A stretch of 64,000 bases of DNA from Mugil cephalus (taxonomy: Eukaryota; Chordata; Actinopteri; Mugiliformes; Mugilidae): positions 18,270,357-18,334,356 of the forward strand of contig NC_061789.1 in the NCBI RefSeq assembly GCF_022458985.1. Direction: 5' to 3'. The translations under genes and the position numbers were made by a program. Position 1 is the stretch's first letter, and each line of letters opens with the position of its first letter. The notes beneath the pieces are model-generated. The model saw only the letters and a list, made by a program, of their open reading frames with translations, had not been told where the DNA came from and ran no database searches. Shown in pieces: positions 14,901-61,894 of the stretch.

Positions 14901-15673
14901 TAGGACACCATTAGCCCAGCAACAAATCATTTTCATTTAAGATACATTCAGCATTTATTTGGACTGTTTTATTACATAAATCTAGTGAAACGGATTTATG
15001 TGAAAACTGATTTTTTTCTGATTTATTCAAAGAACCAGATTAAATCACAGTCCGGATCGCATAGCCTCAGCATCTGATTTTGATCCTGTTGTTACTGATG
15101 ATACATCTGTACATTTATTAGGCCGTATGAGTTGGCCTGCTGTCGAGCTGTTGAATGAATCTGAGCAATCAGTTTCTGTTGTAAGTTTCTGTTGCAATCA
15201 GATGATCAAACCTTGAAATAATGGTATATTAAAAAGCATATTTAAAGATCTGATGGGCATCTGCAGCGAGACAGAGCGGTGACTTCTACTGGCTTCTCCA
15301 ACCATCCCTGTACTCCTTCAGATGTGGCCTATGAAGGCAACTAAGCCCATGCACCAGCAAAGGGCACGGAGTATTTTTTAAAGTACTCTCCAACAATGAA
15401 CAGAAGGCATTTTATTCTGAAAGCACCACAATCGGATGCGTCTTTGCATTGCGCGGCCGTGACCATCGTGTAAAAGCCTGGTGCGCCAGTGTGAAACGCT
15501 ATAGGCTGGAGGGAGGCAGCTGTTGCCATTATATTACCAGCCAGCTTAGATACATCAGCGGCTTCACCCTCCCTGAACAGGAAAAGAAAAGAAAAAAAAA
15601 GAAAAAGAAAAAAAAGATGAGTCCATCATAAACATACCAAACTGAAAATAGATTTTAAAACAAAGTTAAATCA
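11991..15673. other. Intergenic region between rpl19 and cacnb1 (divergent promoters)
   Basis: The two flanking genes point away from each other, so both promoters lie here. I see AT-rich DNA, an A-rich run near 12978-13004, and an E-box CAGCTG at 15517-15522 about 150 bases upstream of the cacnb1 start codon. E-boxes bind muscle bHLH factors, and cacnb1 is a skeletal-muscle gene, but the site is unproven. The open frame of 120 codons at 13081-13443 (minus) and the frames opposite it match no family I know. Confidence 0.5.
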
Positions 15674-40274
<24,601 letters not shown>

Positions 40275-41438
40275 ACACTCACCATACCACAGGATGAAGA
40301 AAGCTAGAGACAGACTGAAGACAGAGGGAGATGAGGGGAGGGGAGGGCAAAGATTTTGGTTTTTGGGTTCAGAAGAAACTGAAGTGTGGGTTTGGGGCCA
40401 TGTCGCTCAACAAAAAAACCTGTTTACATCCCAGTACAATGTAAAGAACTTATCAACCATCAACTGCCAGATCCCATTATTCATCAACTTCTCGCAATTC
40501 ATTTATGTTTAGAAAAAAATAATATTGGTCTGTTTTTGTTTCCTAAGTTAATACTGCATGAATATCATGGATTTCTCTACTGGCAGCACAAGGACAGTAT
40601 TTGTTATGATGTATGACTCGATCTCTCCTTCAGTTGTAGAGTGTAAAGGCTGGTAAAGCTGTAGTCTGTCATGTCTGTCCTCTGCAGTCTTAAACAGGGT
40701 CTAATGTCACCGTCTCCATGTGTGTACAGTGTCAGGGTTCCTCTTTACCTTAATCTCACTCAGTGCTTTTGGCTTTCAGGGTCTCCTCCCATACTGAGAT
40801 CCAGAAGTTGTGAGTCTCTCACCTCCACTTTCTTATCACCCAGACCTTAAAAAAAAAAAAAAACCTGGTGAAGAAGTTGCCATATTTTATCACACAACTT
40901 TATCAATGTTGCTAAACTCATGTTAGCCTCCTCTTCTTCGTGTGTGCTGAGGGCACCTACAGTATTCACCTGTTCTCTGGTTCCCTAGCGTGGCGCAGAT
41001 TCAGAGCAGCGCTGCAGTCGTAGTCGTGTGAATGAAGCGTCCTGCCTTAGTCACTCTCGCCCCTAAAACACCTTTATTTCAAGAAAACTTCGATCACAAG
41101 TGCCGGAATGTCTCGCCAAGCCATGTCCACCACTGCCACGGTGGGATGTCTTAACTCTTGTTCCACTCGTTTTCATACCATATCTTTGTCTCCTCGTGTC
41201 TCGTGGCTACTCTGGATCGTAGCCTTGTTGTTGTTGCTCATCTCGTTTTCTTTGCACCAGCTTCGTCGTCCGTTTTTCAGGGCTAATGGTAATATAAAAA
41301 GTACTTATGTGTGTGCGTGTGTGTGGTTAATCACTCCCAACTTCCACCCCAACAGCTAGCTTGTCTGATATTAAATACCACTCTCTTCTTTCTCTTGATT
41401 TCTGACTGAATTAGTGTTGTTTTTCCTGTGAACACTTG

Positions 41439-41473
<35 letters not shown>

Positions 41474-41615
41474 CTTCAGTTCTTGTGAGGTAGTGAGAGG
41501 AGGTTGAAGCTGGGAGGGGGGGACAGGATCAGCTTTGGTCTTTACTCAGATATCTATAATGGAGAATCCATGAATGTCTATGGTGGGCTGCTTCGGCCCG
41601 CCCCGTCTTCAGTTG

Positions 41616-41621
41616 AATAAA
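41616..41621 (+). terminator. Distal cacnb1 polyadenylation signal AATAAA
   Basis: The signal lies in GAATAAATAAATATT, about 1.3 kb after the VYIR stop. A T tract of 29 bases (41442-41470) lies in this 3' UTR. Confidence 0.7.
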
Positions 41622-41639
41622 TAAATATTAAACAATGAT

Positions 41640-43963
41640 CAGTAAATAATGTTATTGTTGCGTTATCGCAATTGTTAAAATTATGAAATAACATGTTTCA
41701 TTGGTGCCTGATTGTAGCTACATTTTGCTTTTTCTGCCTTTCATTTTTAATCTGTGGATAAATTCGTATTTTAATTAAAAATTTAATCAGAAAATGCCAT
41801 TGTGTCTTTTAATGATACAAAGATGCAAAAATCTGCACGTGTGCACGCTTGAGATTTATGTGTTTGGCTTATTTGTGTTGCAGAACCTGTCCAGTCAAAG
41901 TGTTTGATATGCGTCGTCTTGCCGAACAAAGACGAGATTGTTGGCGGTTCAACGTGACCTCAGAGACACGAGATTTTCTTTCTTGTGTTTCCTCCTTTGC
42001 GTTCACAGGAAACCGTCCTCTGTAAGTGAAGCACGTTTGATTACAGCAACTATGTGACAACAGAAGTTGGAAGGTGCAGCTGAGTCCAGGATGTGGTTTT
42101 AATCAGACACGTTTAGGTTTTTTGTTGTATCACTGCCTTCTGGAGGCTCTGCCCAAAAGGAAATATCACAAACAGGGCTGTGGTTTCTACCTGAAACTCT
42201 AACATGAACCTTACATCAGAGAGTTGTTTTGCAAAGTCAAGACAATGCTGTAATAACAAACAACTAAAAACTGACTTTGTGGGACCAAGCAAGTATTGTT
42301 ACAGAGTGAAACAACTAATCTAATATCGGTAAAGAATATATATTTAAATGAATAACATTACTGGATTAGTATCAAATATACATTGTGTTTATTTTCCAAG
42401 TACTTCCTGCTTCACTGAAACAACAATACTTGGCTCCAACAGTTAGGAATAAAATCTAAATACTGTTGTGGATTTCCAGGTAAATGGTTAATTCGAGTTT
42501 TATCGATTTTCCAAGTCTAATGGGTTGGAAAAGACAAGAATCTAAACTTATGTCACTCATGAGGCCCTTGATATGTAGAGATATCATCCTCATTTATTAT
42601 TTTGTAAACCGAATGGATAAATACCGGGACTCTTTAATGGAAATCCCGGGGACTGTTCCAATAGAGAGTTTTGCTTTCTGTTGCTTGATAAGAAATGTTC
42701 CTCTGGCCAGAAAGGGGAAGGTAAACAGTTTTACTTCCCTTTCCATATTTGGAGCGAACAAGTGTGTCACCACTTGCGTCATTGGTTCACTCCTGTCGTC
42801 GGTATGACAGAAGAAACGCCTGCAGCCTACGATGCCTTCACGTGCGCCTGGCCGGGCTCCGATATCCGAGCTTTAAGGACTCCGGTGGGAATTGTCGACA
42901 TGTTCAGGTGAATTTCGGGTAAGACGTCTTTGATGTAAGTCAGTTATTATCTTGCTAGATAATAATCATTTTTATTTTATTCTAATATAATCTAATCTGG
43001 AAAACAGGAAGTAAATACAAAAGCGACTGTGTAATATAGCAATAATTGGGAGGCGAAATACGAACAGCTGTTCAACGGTTTCACTTTATGTAAATAACAA
43101 GCCTCTTTGATGGGTATTAAAAGAGTTTTATTTTTGGATTTATCAACTGGTCATATGACAATAAATTAAAATCCTCCCTTTATTCATTACCTAACCAACG
43201 ATATCTCTTAATAATAAAATACAACATAATACTTACTCTTTGTCGAAACACAAATGAACATTTTTATCACTTTTATCATAAATAACTGATATAGCCTGGT
43301 GTTCTCCGTAATACATATCAGATAAAAGATCTTACCTTAGGTCACCCTTGTATACAGGTGACCTTGGTATAGGTCTTTGTGTACAGTCCAAAATACAGAG
43401 TCTTTGTATATAGTATAGTCTATAGTATGTATGTAAGTTTAAACAGACATTGGTTATTTTTATTGTCTTATGCTGGTATATATGTTTATTTTTACACCAA
43501 GTGTATTTACGTATAGGTTAGAACAATAGCCTGACATACTTCTTTGTATCATTTATAATAAACATGAACATTAGCTACAGCTTAAACTTTCATGGCTCTA
43601 GAAGTCACTGGAGAGCTGTGGTACTACATACTGAAGGTATCTACCAGGTACACCTAGTAACAGATGAGTGTTCTTGATTAATATACCGTTAATAAGTCGC
43701 TCACCTAATAAATTAATATTTCCCACCGAACATGAACGCAGCATTACTATGCCCTTTGTCCGTGACTCATTCGACTGAGAGTAGCTACCGGAGACTTTCC
43801 CTAGAGAGGGAAGCGCCTCCCTCTGAAGCTATGTTCAAGTAGAGGCTGTGATCATATGTAGAGGCAGAACTCGTCACACGGTCGACTGTTAACATTCGCT
43901 GCTGCGTGTTTTAGTCTAGATCTGGGTTGTACTCATCGCTCACCTCACACACACTTGTTGAAC
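41640..43963. other. Intergenic region between cacnb1 and arl5c
   Basis: The DNA is AT-rich and contains the arl5c promoter at its right end. A frame of 35 codons (42804-42911) is the only tempting open frame; it does not join arl5c exon 2 in frame. No RNA gene was seen. Confidence 0.5.
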
Positions 43964-46032
43964 ATGGGATTCCTGCTGACTAAGATGATGGCTGTGTTCG
44001 GGGACAGAGGTAATAATTGCTTCATATCCACATCATGTAATCTTTCAGAGACTACCGGGTTATTCTAAACTAGATCTGGGACTAATAACTTCAGGGGTTA
44101 TTAAGTTTACTGAAAGGCAGTTGAATACCTTCTGAAGTTCCTGTGTGAAACTTTGCTTGAACCCAGTCAGGGCCTGGCATTTCTGTTCTCTGCTGTAATG
44201 TAATGTGATGTAAGAACCCAGTTTTAGTCTGGGGATGTTAGTCTTGCTCAGCACGCCACGGTCCCGTACATGTCTTTATCTTATCTGTGTGTGCTTTTAT
44301 CTGGAGATTCAGTTCAAGCTGTCAACGCAATTATGCAACTTGCATAATAGTGGTCATCTGATCAGGTTTACACGACCAATTTGGAGCAAGTGAACTGAAC
44401 TCTTTAACTTTCCTACAGAGCACAAAGTCATCGTTGTGGGTTTGGACAACGCAGGGAAGACTACCGTCCTCTATCAGTTGTAAGTGATTTGAATAGTGTC
44501 TGAGTGTCTGAGATTTTGATCTGCGTCTGCACTTTCATCTAAATTCACCCGTGTCCTTTCCCACGCAAACACATCCAGCCTGACCAAAGAGGCCGTCCAC
44601 ACGTCACCAACCATTGGCAGCAACGTTGAGGCGATCACCTTTCGTAACACTCACTTCTTGGTTTGGGATATTGGAGGACAGGAGAGCCTTCGAGCCAGCT
44701 GGTTCTCCTACTACTGCAACACAGAGGTACAGAATGGACACTAAAACACTGCTTTTTAATAGCTTATTATCTATAGTAAGCTTCTTTAAATTAGTTTTCT
44801 ATTCCCCAGAAATCCTTGTTTCAGCAATCGCATGCTAAGCTTTTTTTACCACTTGAATTTATAGCCCTGTTAACAGCACAGCGAGATAATCTTTTACAGT
44901 GCGTTATGTACCTGTGATTGGCTTCAGCAGACGTCTCCCTGTCGCCACAGTCTCACTTGTGCTCTGATAACTGACCCATGTGCGTGTTTTTGCCGTTTCA
45001 GATCGTCATCCTGGTCGTGGACAGCACCGACCGGGAGCGACTGACGGTGACCAAAGAAGAACTGCACCGAATGCTCGCCCATGAGGTATTTATCTCGAAT
45101 TTCAGGAACTGGAATACAACACTTAATGGGGGTTTATGGCGTAGTTACAGGCAGACATTTGACAGTGTCGTCACCTTCTTCAAAAAAAACGAGAAATGTT
45201 TCTATATGAGAAGTTACAATATTTTAAACGATCAAATAGTTTAAAATGCACCTGATTATAAGAACATCATGAGAGACACTCGTGTTTGTACTCTGTGTAC
45301 GAATGGGTGCAGCAGGGTTACGATAGTTTGTTTTGATTCTTACTGATTTCATTTGCTTTGTTCCGTGATGTAAAGACAAGTATTTATTCTGTGAAACTGC
45401 CCTGTCTGCTCTTTCGGTCTTGTCATATGAAACACTTTCAGTGAGTGACTAATCGTCTCTGAGTGTAAAACCAGTTTACCAACCCATGATACAAAATAAT
45501 GAGGAAGTATCGTCTTAGACTGCATGAGTCAACATGTTGTCTTGTATGTTCCCCTGACGTCGCTATTTGCAGCTTTCACAGATTGCATATTTGGGGTTTC
45601 CAGTGGAAACATGTCAGCTCTCTAAATGTAAACCGACGGCAGATGTGGTAACACATCTTCTTGCTTTTTAGGACCTCCAGAAGGCAGCTGTTCTTATTCT
45701 GGCCAACAAACAAGACGTGAAAGGCTCCATGACACCGGCAGAGATCTCCCAGTGCCTAACGCTCGACTCCATCACAAGTCACTCCTGGCACGTGCAGCCC
45801 TGCTGCGCTCTGACTGGAGAGGGGTGAGTCTAACACGCCTCATACTCATTCTGGTGTCATCGCTGATTATGAGTCAGCCCCGGTCGTTTTAGTCAGGACT
45901 TGCAGAAAATGCTTTTATACGTAGCAGAAGTGCAGCTTTCTTTTGTTTCTCAAAATGAGTCTTCTCTTTCTCCCTTCATGCAGTCTGCCTGCTAGTCTTG
46001 ACTGGATGAGGTCACGGGTAGAGGCGAACTAG
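43964..46032 (+). CDS. arl5c: ADP-ribosylation factor-like GTPase 5C
   Basis: This is a small GTPase of the ARL5 group, which acts at the trans-Golgi with tethering factors. Exons are 43964-44009, 44419-44479, 44579-44726, 45002-45085, 45672-45823 and 45984-46032, giving 179 residues, the standard ARL5 length. Gly2 in MGFLLTK is the expected myristoylation site and an amphipathic helix follows. The P-loop is GLDNAGKT (23-30), switch I contains [10 protein letters not shown] (44-53), switch II starts at WDIGGQES (65-72), and the base-recognition motif is NKQD (125-128). ALTGEG is the G5 region. Every nucleotide-binding residue is intact, so it should be active. The position next to cacnb1 and plxdc1, as in human, favours ARL5C over ARL5A and ARL5B. 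Confidence 0.95.
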
Positions 46033-46962
46033 AGCACGCTGCAATGGACTGAACGTCTTGAGACTGAGCAAACATCTTAGACACTGCAGATGCATCGGTG
46101 TCAGGATTATTTACAGTGTTTGGGGTGTATGGACATGGCATCTGTGACAGAGCCTGCCTCGACAAACCTACAGCATGTCTTGCGGATTGAAAGCCTGGAC
46201 AGAGCTGCTTCCCATCTTTAGAGTAAACTGACAACGGAGAAACCTTCAAGGCGACAGGACCAAATGGTGAAGTGTTTGGTGCCATAATGAGTGCTGTTTA
46301 TTTTTGTTGTGGGTATCATGAAATGGTCTCTGTTCAAAGTTTAAAGCACCTTACCCGACCAGTAATGTCACATTCCACTTAGCGCTAGCTAAAAAGCCAT
46401 GCCAAAAGTTGTGCCAAAAATGGAACAAATGAATCAGGTACATAACAGATCATAATTTATAACTCTACAGCTTTTATATTTTGTACAGCCAGCATTTGAC
46501 AGAAACCTTAGAGTGGGACAATCGTGATCTCATTTTGACCTTTGAATGTTTATTCTCATGACTGACCGGTTTCAGTTTTAATATGCCATAACTATTTCTA
46601 GATCAGCTAAATGCTATACCTCTTTAGGTTCAAAACATCTTATTAACCACTTTTTAACAATCAGCGGCATGAAATGCCATAAGAACTTTCACACAAGAAG
46701 AACCTGCAAGCACATACTGTGACCTCACTTTGCAATAGCATTATATTTTAAGCCATCGAACAACAGAACTGTTATATTATTGAACCTAAAAATGTTTATT
46801 ATAATGATTTGTTTTATTTTATTGAAAAATCAAAGCTCTCAAATGATGTACTGTATGTTACAGCAATTTCCCGAATGGGAATAGGAGCTAGCTGCTAAGG
46901 ACAAGAAGCCTTATTTTAAATGTACATATTGTATAGTGCAATTTCTTTCTTTCTTTTTTTAC

Positions 46963-46968
46963 AATAAA
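46963..46968 (+). terminator. arl5c polyadenylation signal AATAAA
   Basis: It lies about 930 bases after the arl5c stop, in ACAATAAATG. Confidence 0.7.
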
Positions 46969-47198
46969 TGTTATTATTGAAAGCCTTGCTGTGTGTGCTG
47001 CGCGTCCTACACCTGTTGTAGTTGTTGTTTTTTGAAAAGAGATACAGATCATAGCACAATAGACCTCTTGTTTGTTGTTGTTGCTGTTCAAGGCAGTCTT
47101 TATCAAATTGAAGTTATCCTTTAAATGAATGCTATGATGAGAATTACAGCATGAAAAGGCCTATTCCAGAGATCTTTATCTATGCGGAAACGAAAAAG

Positions 47199-47270
47199 AG
47201 GGGGCATCCGGATTTGAACCGGAGACCTCTTGATCTGCAGTCAAATGCTCTACCACTGAGCTATACCCCC
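47199..47270 (-). tRNA. tRNA-Cys (GCA)
   Basis: Its sequence is identical to the copy at 19408-19479 over all 72 bases, while the flanks differ. The cloverleaf is complete. A T5 terminator on the minus strand lies at the complement of 47193-47197, directly after the gene. It stands between arl5c and plxdc1. Confidence 0.97.
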
Positions 47271-49320
47271 GAACGCGTCCACCAACCAGCGTGTTCAGAA
47301 CTTGACCATGATACACAAATATTATTATGGCTTTATGGGTGATATTATGATGTATACTATATTTATTCCAATACTTGACTATAGCGGCGGCTGTGTTGTT
47401 TTTCATAGCTGTTTGACCGGTATTTCGAGGGCACTGCGTTATTTGTGACCACTAGGCGGAGAAGTGAGCCTGTATTCACGGCTATCCACCATCTGATAAC
47501 TTCCGCCGAGGAATCGTGATCTGCCAGCAGGAATCAAAGTACGAAACCCTCATAACTGTCGTTTGACATGAAATAAACGAGGCAAGGAAAATTACATTTT
47601 TCTTTAAAATAAATAAATAATGTCTAATTTTCTAAAATATTCAGACCTTTTACCTGTAAACAAATGTGTAATGATTTAACTGATAATCTATTAATTCGAC
47701 ACATTTCTTCAGTTTCCAATCATCGGTTGGACGTGTATTAATAAGTATATGGCAGCTCATAAACGAAGAAAAAGCTGCATCAAATAACGTAACATGGCTG
47801 TGGCATAGCATAGTCACAGTTTACACAGAGGTTACCTAATACCCAAGTGACCCAAGTAAATTGAATTAGAGTGAGTTACAGCTATGTGAATTACCTCATG
47901 TATGCAGAGAGAAATATATAAAATGTAATACCCTGGGAAGGTTCACATCCAGTTCTTTGTCTGTTTGGGTCAGGATTTCAAATGACCTTTATGGAAACTT
48001 GATATAAAAACATATATATAGATCTCTGTCAGTGATTTAGGTAGCTACATTTCTTTTATTACGTGCCTTTCAGCGTGTCAGAATGCCCTTGATGAAATGA
48101 GCCTGTTGGGTGGACACTACTGTAGAGCTTTTCCCAATCACAGCTCAGCTACAGCGCCAGTGGATTATTAGGGCATCCACTGAATTTTTTCAAATCTATC
48201 TACACCCACGGGCTCATTAGCCCACAGGATCTTCATTAGTCCTTGCTATAGTTAAGCAAAGAGACACTGTCTGAAAATCCTAATCACAAATTAGTAAATA
48301 AAAACTGTAGGCTTGCATATTGTAACTTCACTAAACGAGAAGGCTGATCGGGGTATGTATGAATGGAAGGAATACAGAACTCAATACCTTTCTCATATAC
48401 AGTATACTGTTTAAATCCACAGCCTCATTATGTAAATAACTTATACCTCAAAATGTCTAAATCATTTTCTGTGCGATTACCTCCTTTGCTATTGTGAAAC
48501 TTGTCATGTAAGCACTGATAATGAGAAGATATGACAGATGTGTATTATGTGTGTGTGAGAAACCACACCTGCTGCTGTGAAGCTGTACAGTGCGTGTTTA
48601 CGTTCTGGGTTATGAGACATGGTACTGATTGTCTTTCCAGCTGTGTGAAATGTTCAGCTGCCAATTTATTAGCCGAGGAGTCGGCCACGGGGCTTGTTAA
48701 ACTTTTTATCAGTTTTGCGTGCTGCATAAAACACAATTTTTTCTCTTACTTATTAAGAGCACATTTACATAACTGCTGGAAGTGTCTGTTCCATGTGCGC
48801 TACAAAAACATGATGTTTTTAGAAAACAGACACAGTGTTTCGCGGGGCTATAAACAGACTAGACATGGAATGCGTAACACTATAACTAGCACCGATTTTC
48901 GGTCTGGCATTGTTAGCATCATGATCTCCATGTCTAATCTCTCATGGCAGGTTTTGTTACTGTCCTCACAGCTGGTTTGGACAGAAGGAGGCACCATAGT
49001 GCTTCTGGTCATATTTATTATTTTATGACCTACTTATAACTTTCATTATTCAAGGCCTTTTGTGACACGTGCGAAGTGCAGACCTTCTCCTCGACAAAGT
49101 CTCATCAGCGGACCCTTGTGTCTTTGTAATCACCACGGCAACGGAGAAACTGCACTGAGGAGGAGAGAAGGGGGTGTAGTTAGTAGCAGGGTGGTGTGTG
49201 GAGAGAGTGAAACTTGGAGGAAAGGAGAGTGACGACGAGTGGAAGTGGGAGTTTTTGCAAGAAGAGGACGAGCGGAGTGGAGCGGAGCGGCACTTGTTTT
49301 TGCCTTTTTTGCTGTCGAGC
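47271..49320. other. Intergenic region upstream of plxdc1
   Basis: The right end is the plxdc1 promoter and 5' UTR. The frame at 48531-49028 (165 codons, Cys-rich at first) has no recognisable domain and runs through low-complexity sequence; I treat it as chance. Nothing else was identified. Confidence 0.5.
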
Positions 49321-60644
<11,324 letters not shown>

Positions 60645-60908
60645 AAGCACGAATGGAAATAAGGATAATCAGCACATTTCCACCCAAACTATTAAATCCC
60701 AAATACATTCCAAAGAGTTTTTACATTAGGTTTGTTCATTAAAAGATTCTGCCATTCCAAAAAGGTTTTGACTGATGTTGCTGAATGTCGTTTCATTTAA
60801 AATTTGTTACAAATGTATGAATATCTAGTTTGACTGCAAGAAACTGTGAAATGCAGTCTTAGAAATGTATTAGAAATACACAGACTGTGCTGTTTTTTAC
60901 ACCAAACA

Positions 60909-60914
60909 AATAAA
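60909..60914 (+). terminator. plxdc1 polyadenylation signal AATAAA
   Basis: It lies 265 bases after the plxdc1 stop, in CAAATAAAGATG. Confidence 0.75.
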
Positions 60915-60929
60915 GATGTGGTTGAGCTT

Positions 60930-61825
60930 AAGTTTCAGTTCCTGCACTTGACCCTTTTAAGTTCCACCTTTTGTTTTACACAGATATGCTGCACTTCCCG
61001 ATCCAGTTTGCAAAATCATGTTTTCATGTTTTGGTTTCCTTTTTATGACAATCAGCATTACTTGATGCTTCACACAAAGCTTTATAAATTCAGTAATTTT
61101 GCGTGTTGAAAGTAGAAAATAACAAAAATGTCCACGTTCATGGAGACAGCCTACAATACAACCCTTTTGACAGCAGATGTCATCCTAACCAAAACCATGA
61201 CACGGACACGAACTAGGACATGTAGTGAACGTGGCAGATGTGTAAAAATGTGATTTGGGAACACTGGATTGGTGAAGACCCAAAAACCTGCAGCAATAAA
61301 GATGATCGCACGGGTTTGCTATGCAAGCACAGATGGAGCGAGGACAGACATGCTGGATGTGCACATGCACAGGCGTCGATTGGACTTCGTCACAGAACTA
61401 AACAGAGATTAGAGTGCCTCATTTCGAATAACTGGATAAATGTGTCCAACGTATACAACTGTCACAGTTCCTCGTTCTAAATAAGAACTAAATATTTATT
61501 TCACGTTTAAAAAAAAACAAAAAAAAAACTGAACCTCCCACACTACCTCTTCCCTTTCTGGACGGACACGCGCAGTTGAGGGAAGAGGGGGGAGGCGGGA
61601 TCGCGCTTTCCGTGTCTGGTTAGTGGACTGACAGCCAGCTGTGCGGCTACAACGACAACAACAACCTCCTGGATTTGCTACATACAATTCGATTAGTGTT
61701 GGCCGGCTACTGAACATATTCGTACTCTATAGCTAGTTTTTCAAGTGATTACTCGACAGCAAATAGCTCCAAGCAGTATCGTCGGCGGTTTCCGTGCTAA
61801 CTCGCTAGAAGAGCATTCCTCCAAC
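60930..61825. other. plxdc1-lasp1 intergenic region and lasp1 promoter/5' UTR
   Basis: Only about 0.9 kb separates the plxdc1 polyadenylation signal from the lasp1 start codon. The right half turns GC-rich, with a GC box (GGAGGCGGG near 61588-61597) and no evident TATA box, as for a housekeeping promoter. No other gene fits in this space. Confidence 0.55.
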
Positions 61826-61894
61826 ATGAATCCGTTGTGTGGCAGATGTAATCTAGTCGTTTACCCCACGGAAAAAGTGAATTGTCTGGACAAG
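61826..61894 (+). CDS. lasp1: LIM and SH3 domain protein 1, exon 1 (partial gene)
   Basis: LASP1 is an actin-binding adaptor with an N-terminal LIM domain, two nebulin repeats and a C-terminal SH3 domain, found at focal adhesions. This exon encodes [20 protein letters not shown] and LDK, 23 codons ending at a codon boundary before GTAAGG. Human LASP1 begins [20 protein letters not shown]. The two cysteines of CGRC are the first zinc ligands of the LIM domain. Exon 2 (FWHKACFHC region) was not found before 64000, so intron 1 exceeds 2.1 kb. Confidence 0.95.

Noticed and set aside
48531-49028. Plus-strand frame of 165 codons upstream of plxdc1
   Set aside because: The Cys-rich start is not matched by any known fold, and the frame runs into the plxdc1 5' flank.
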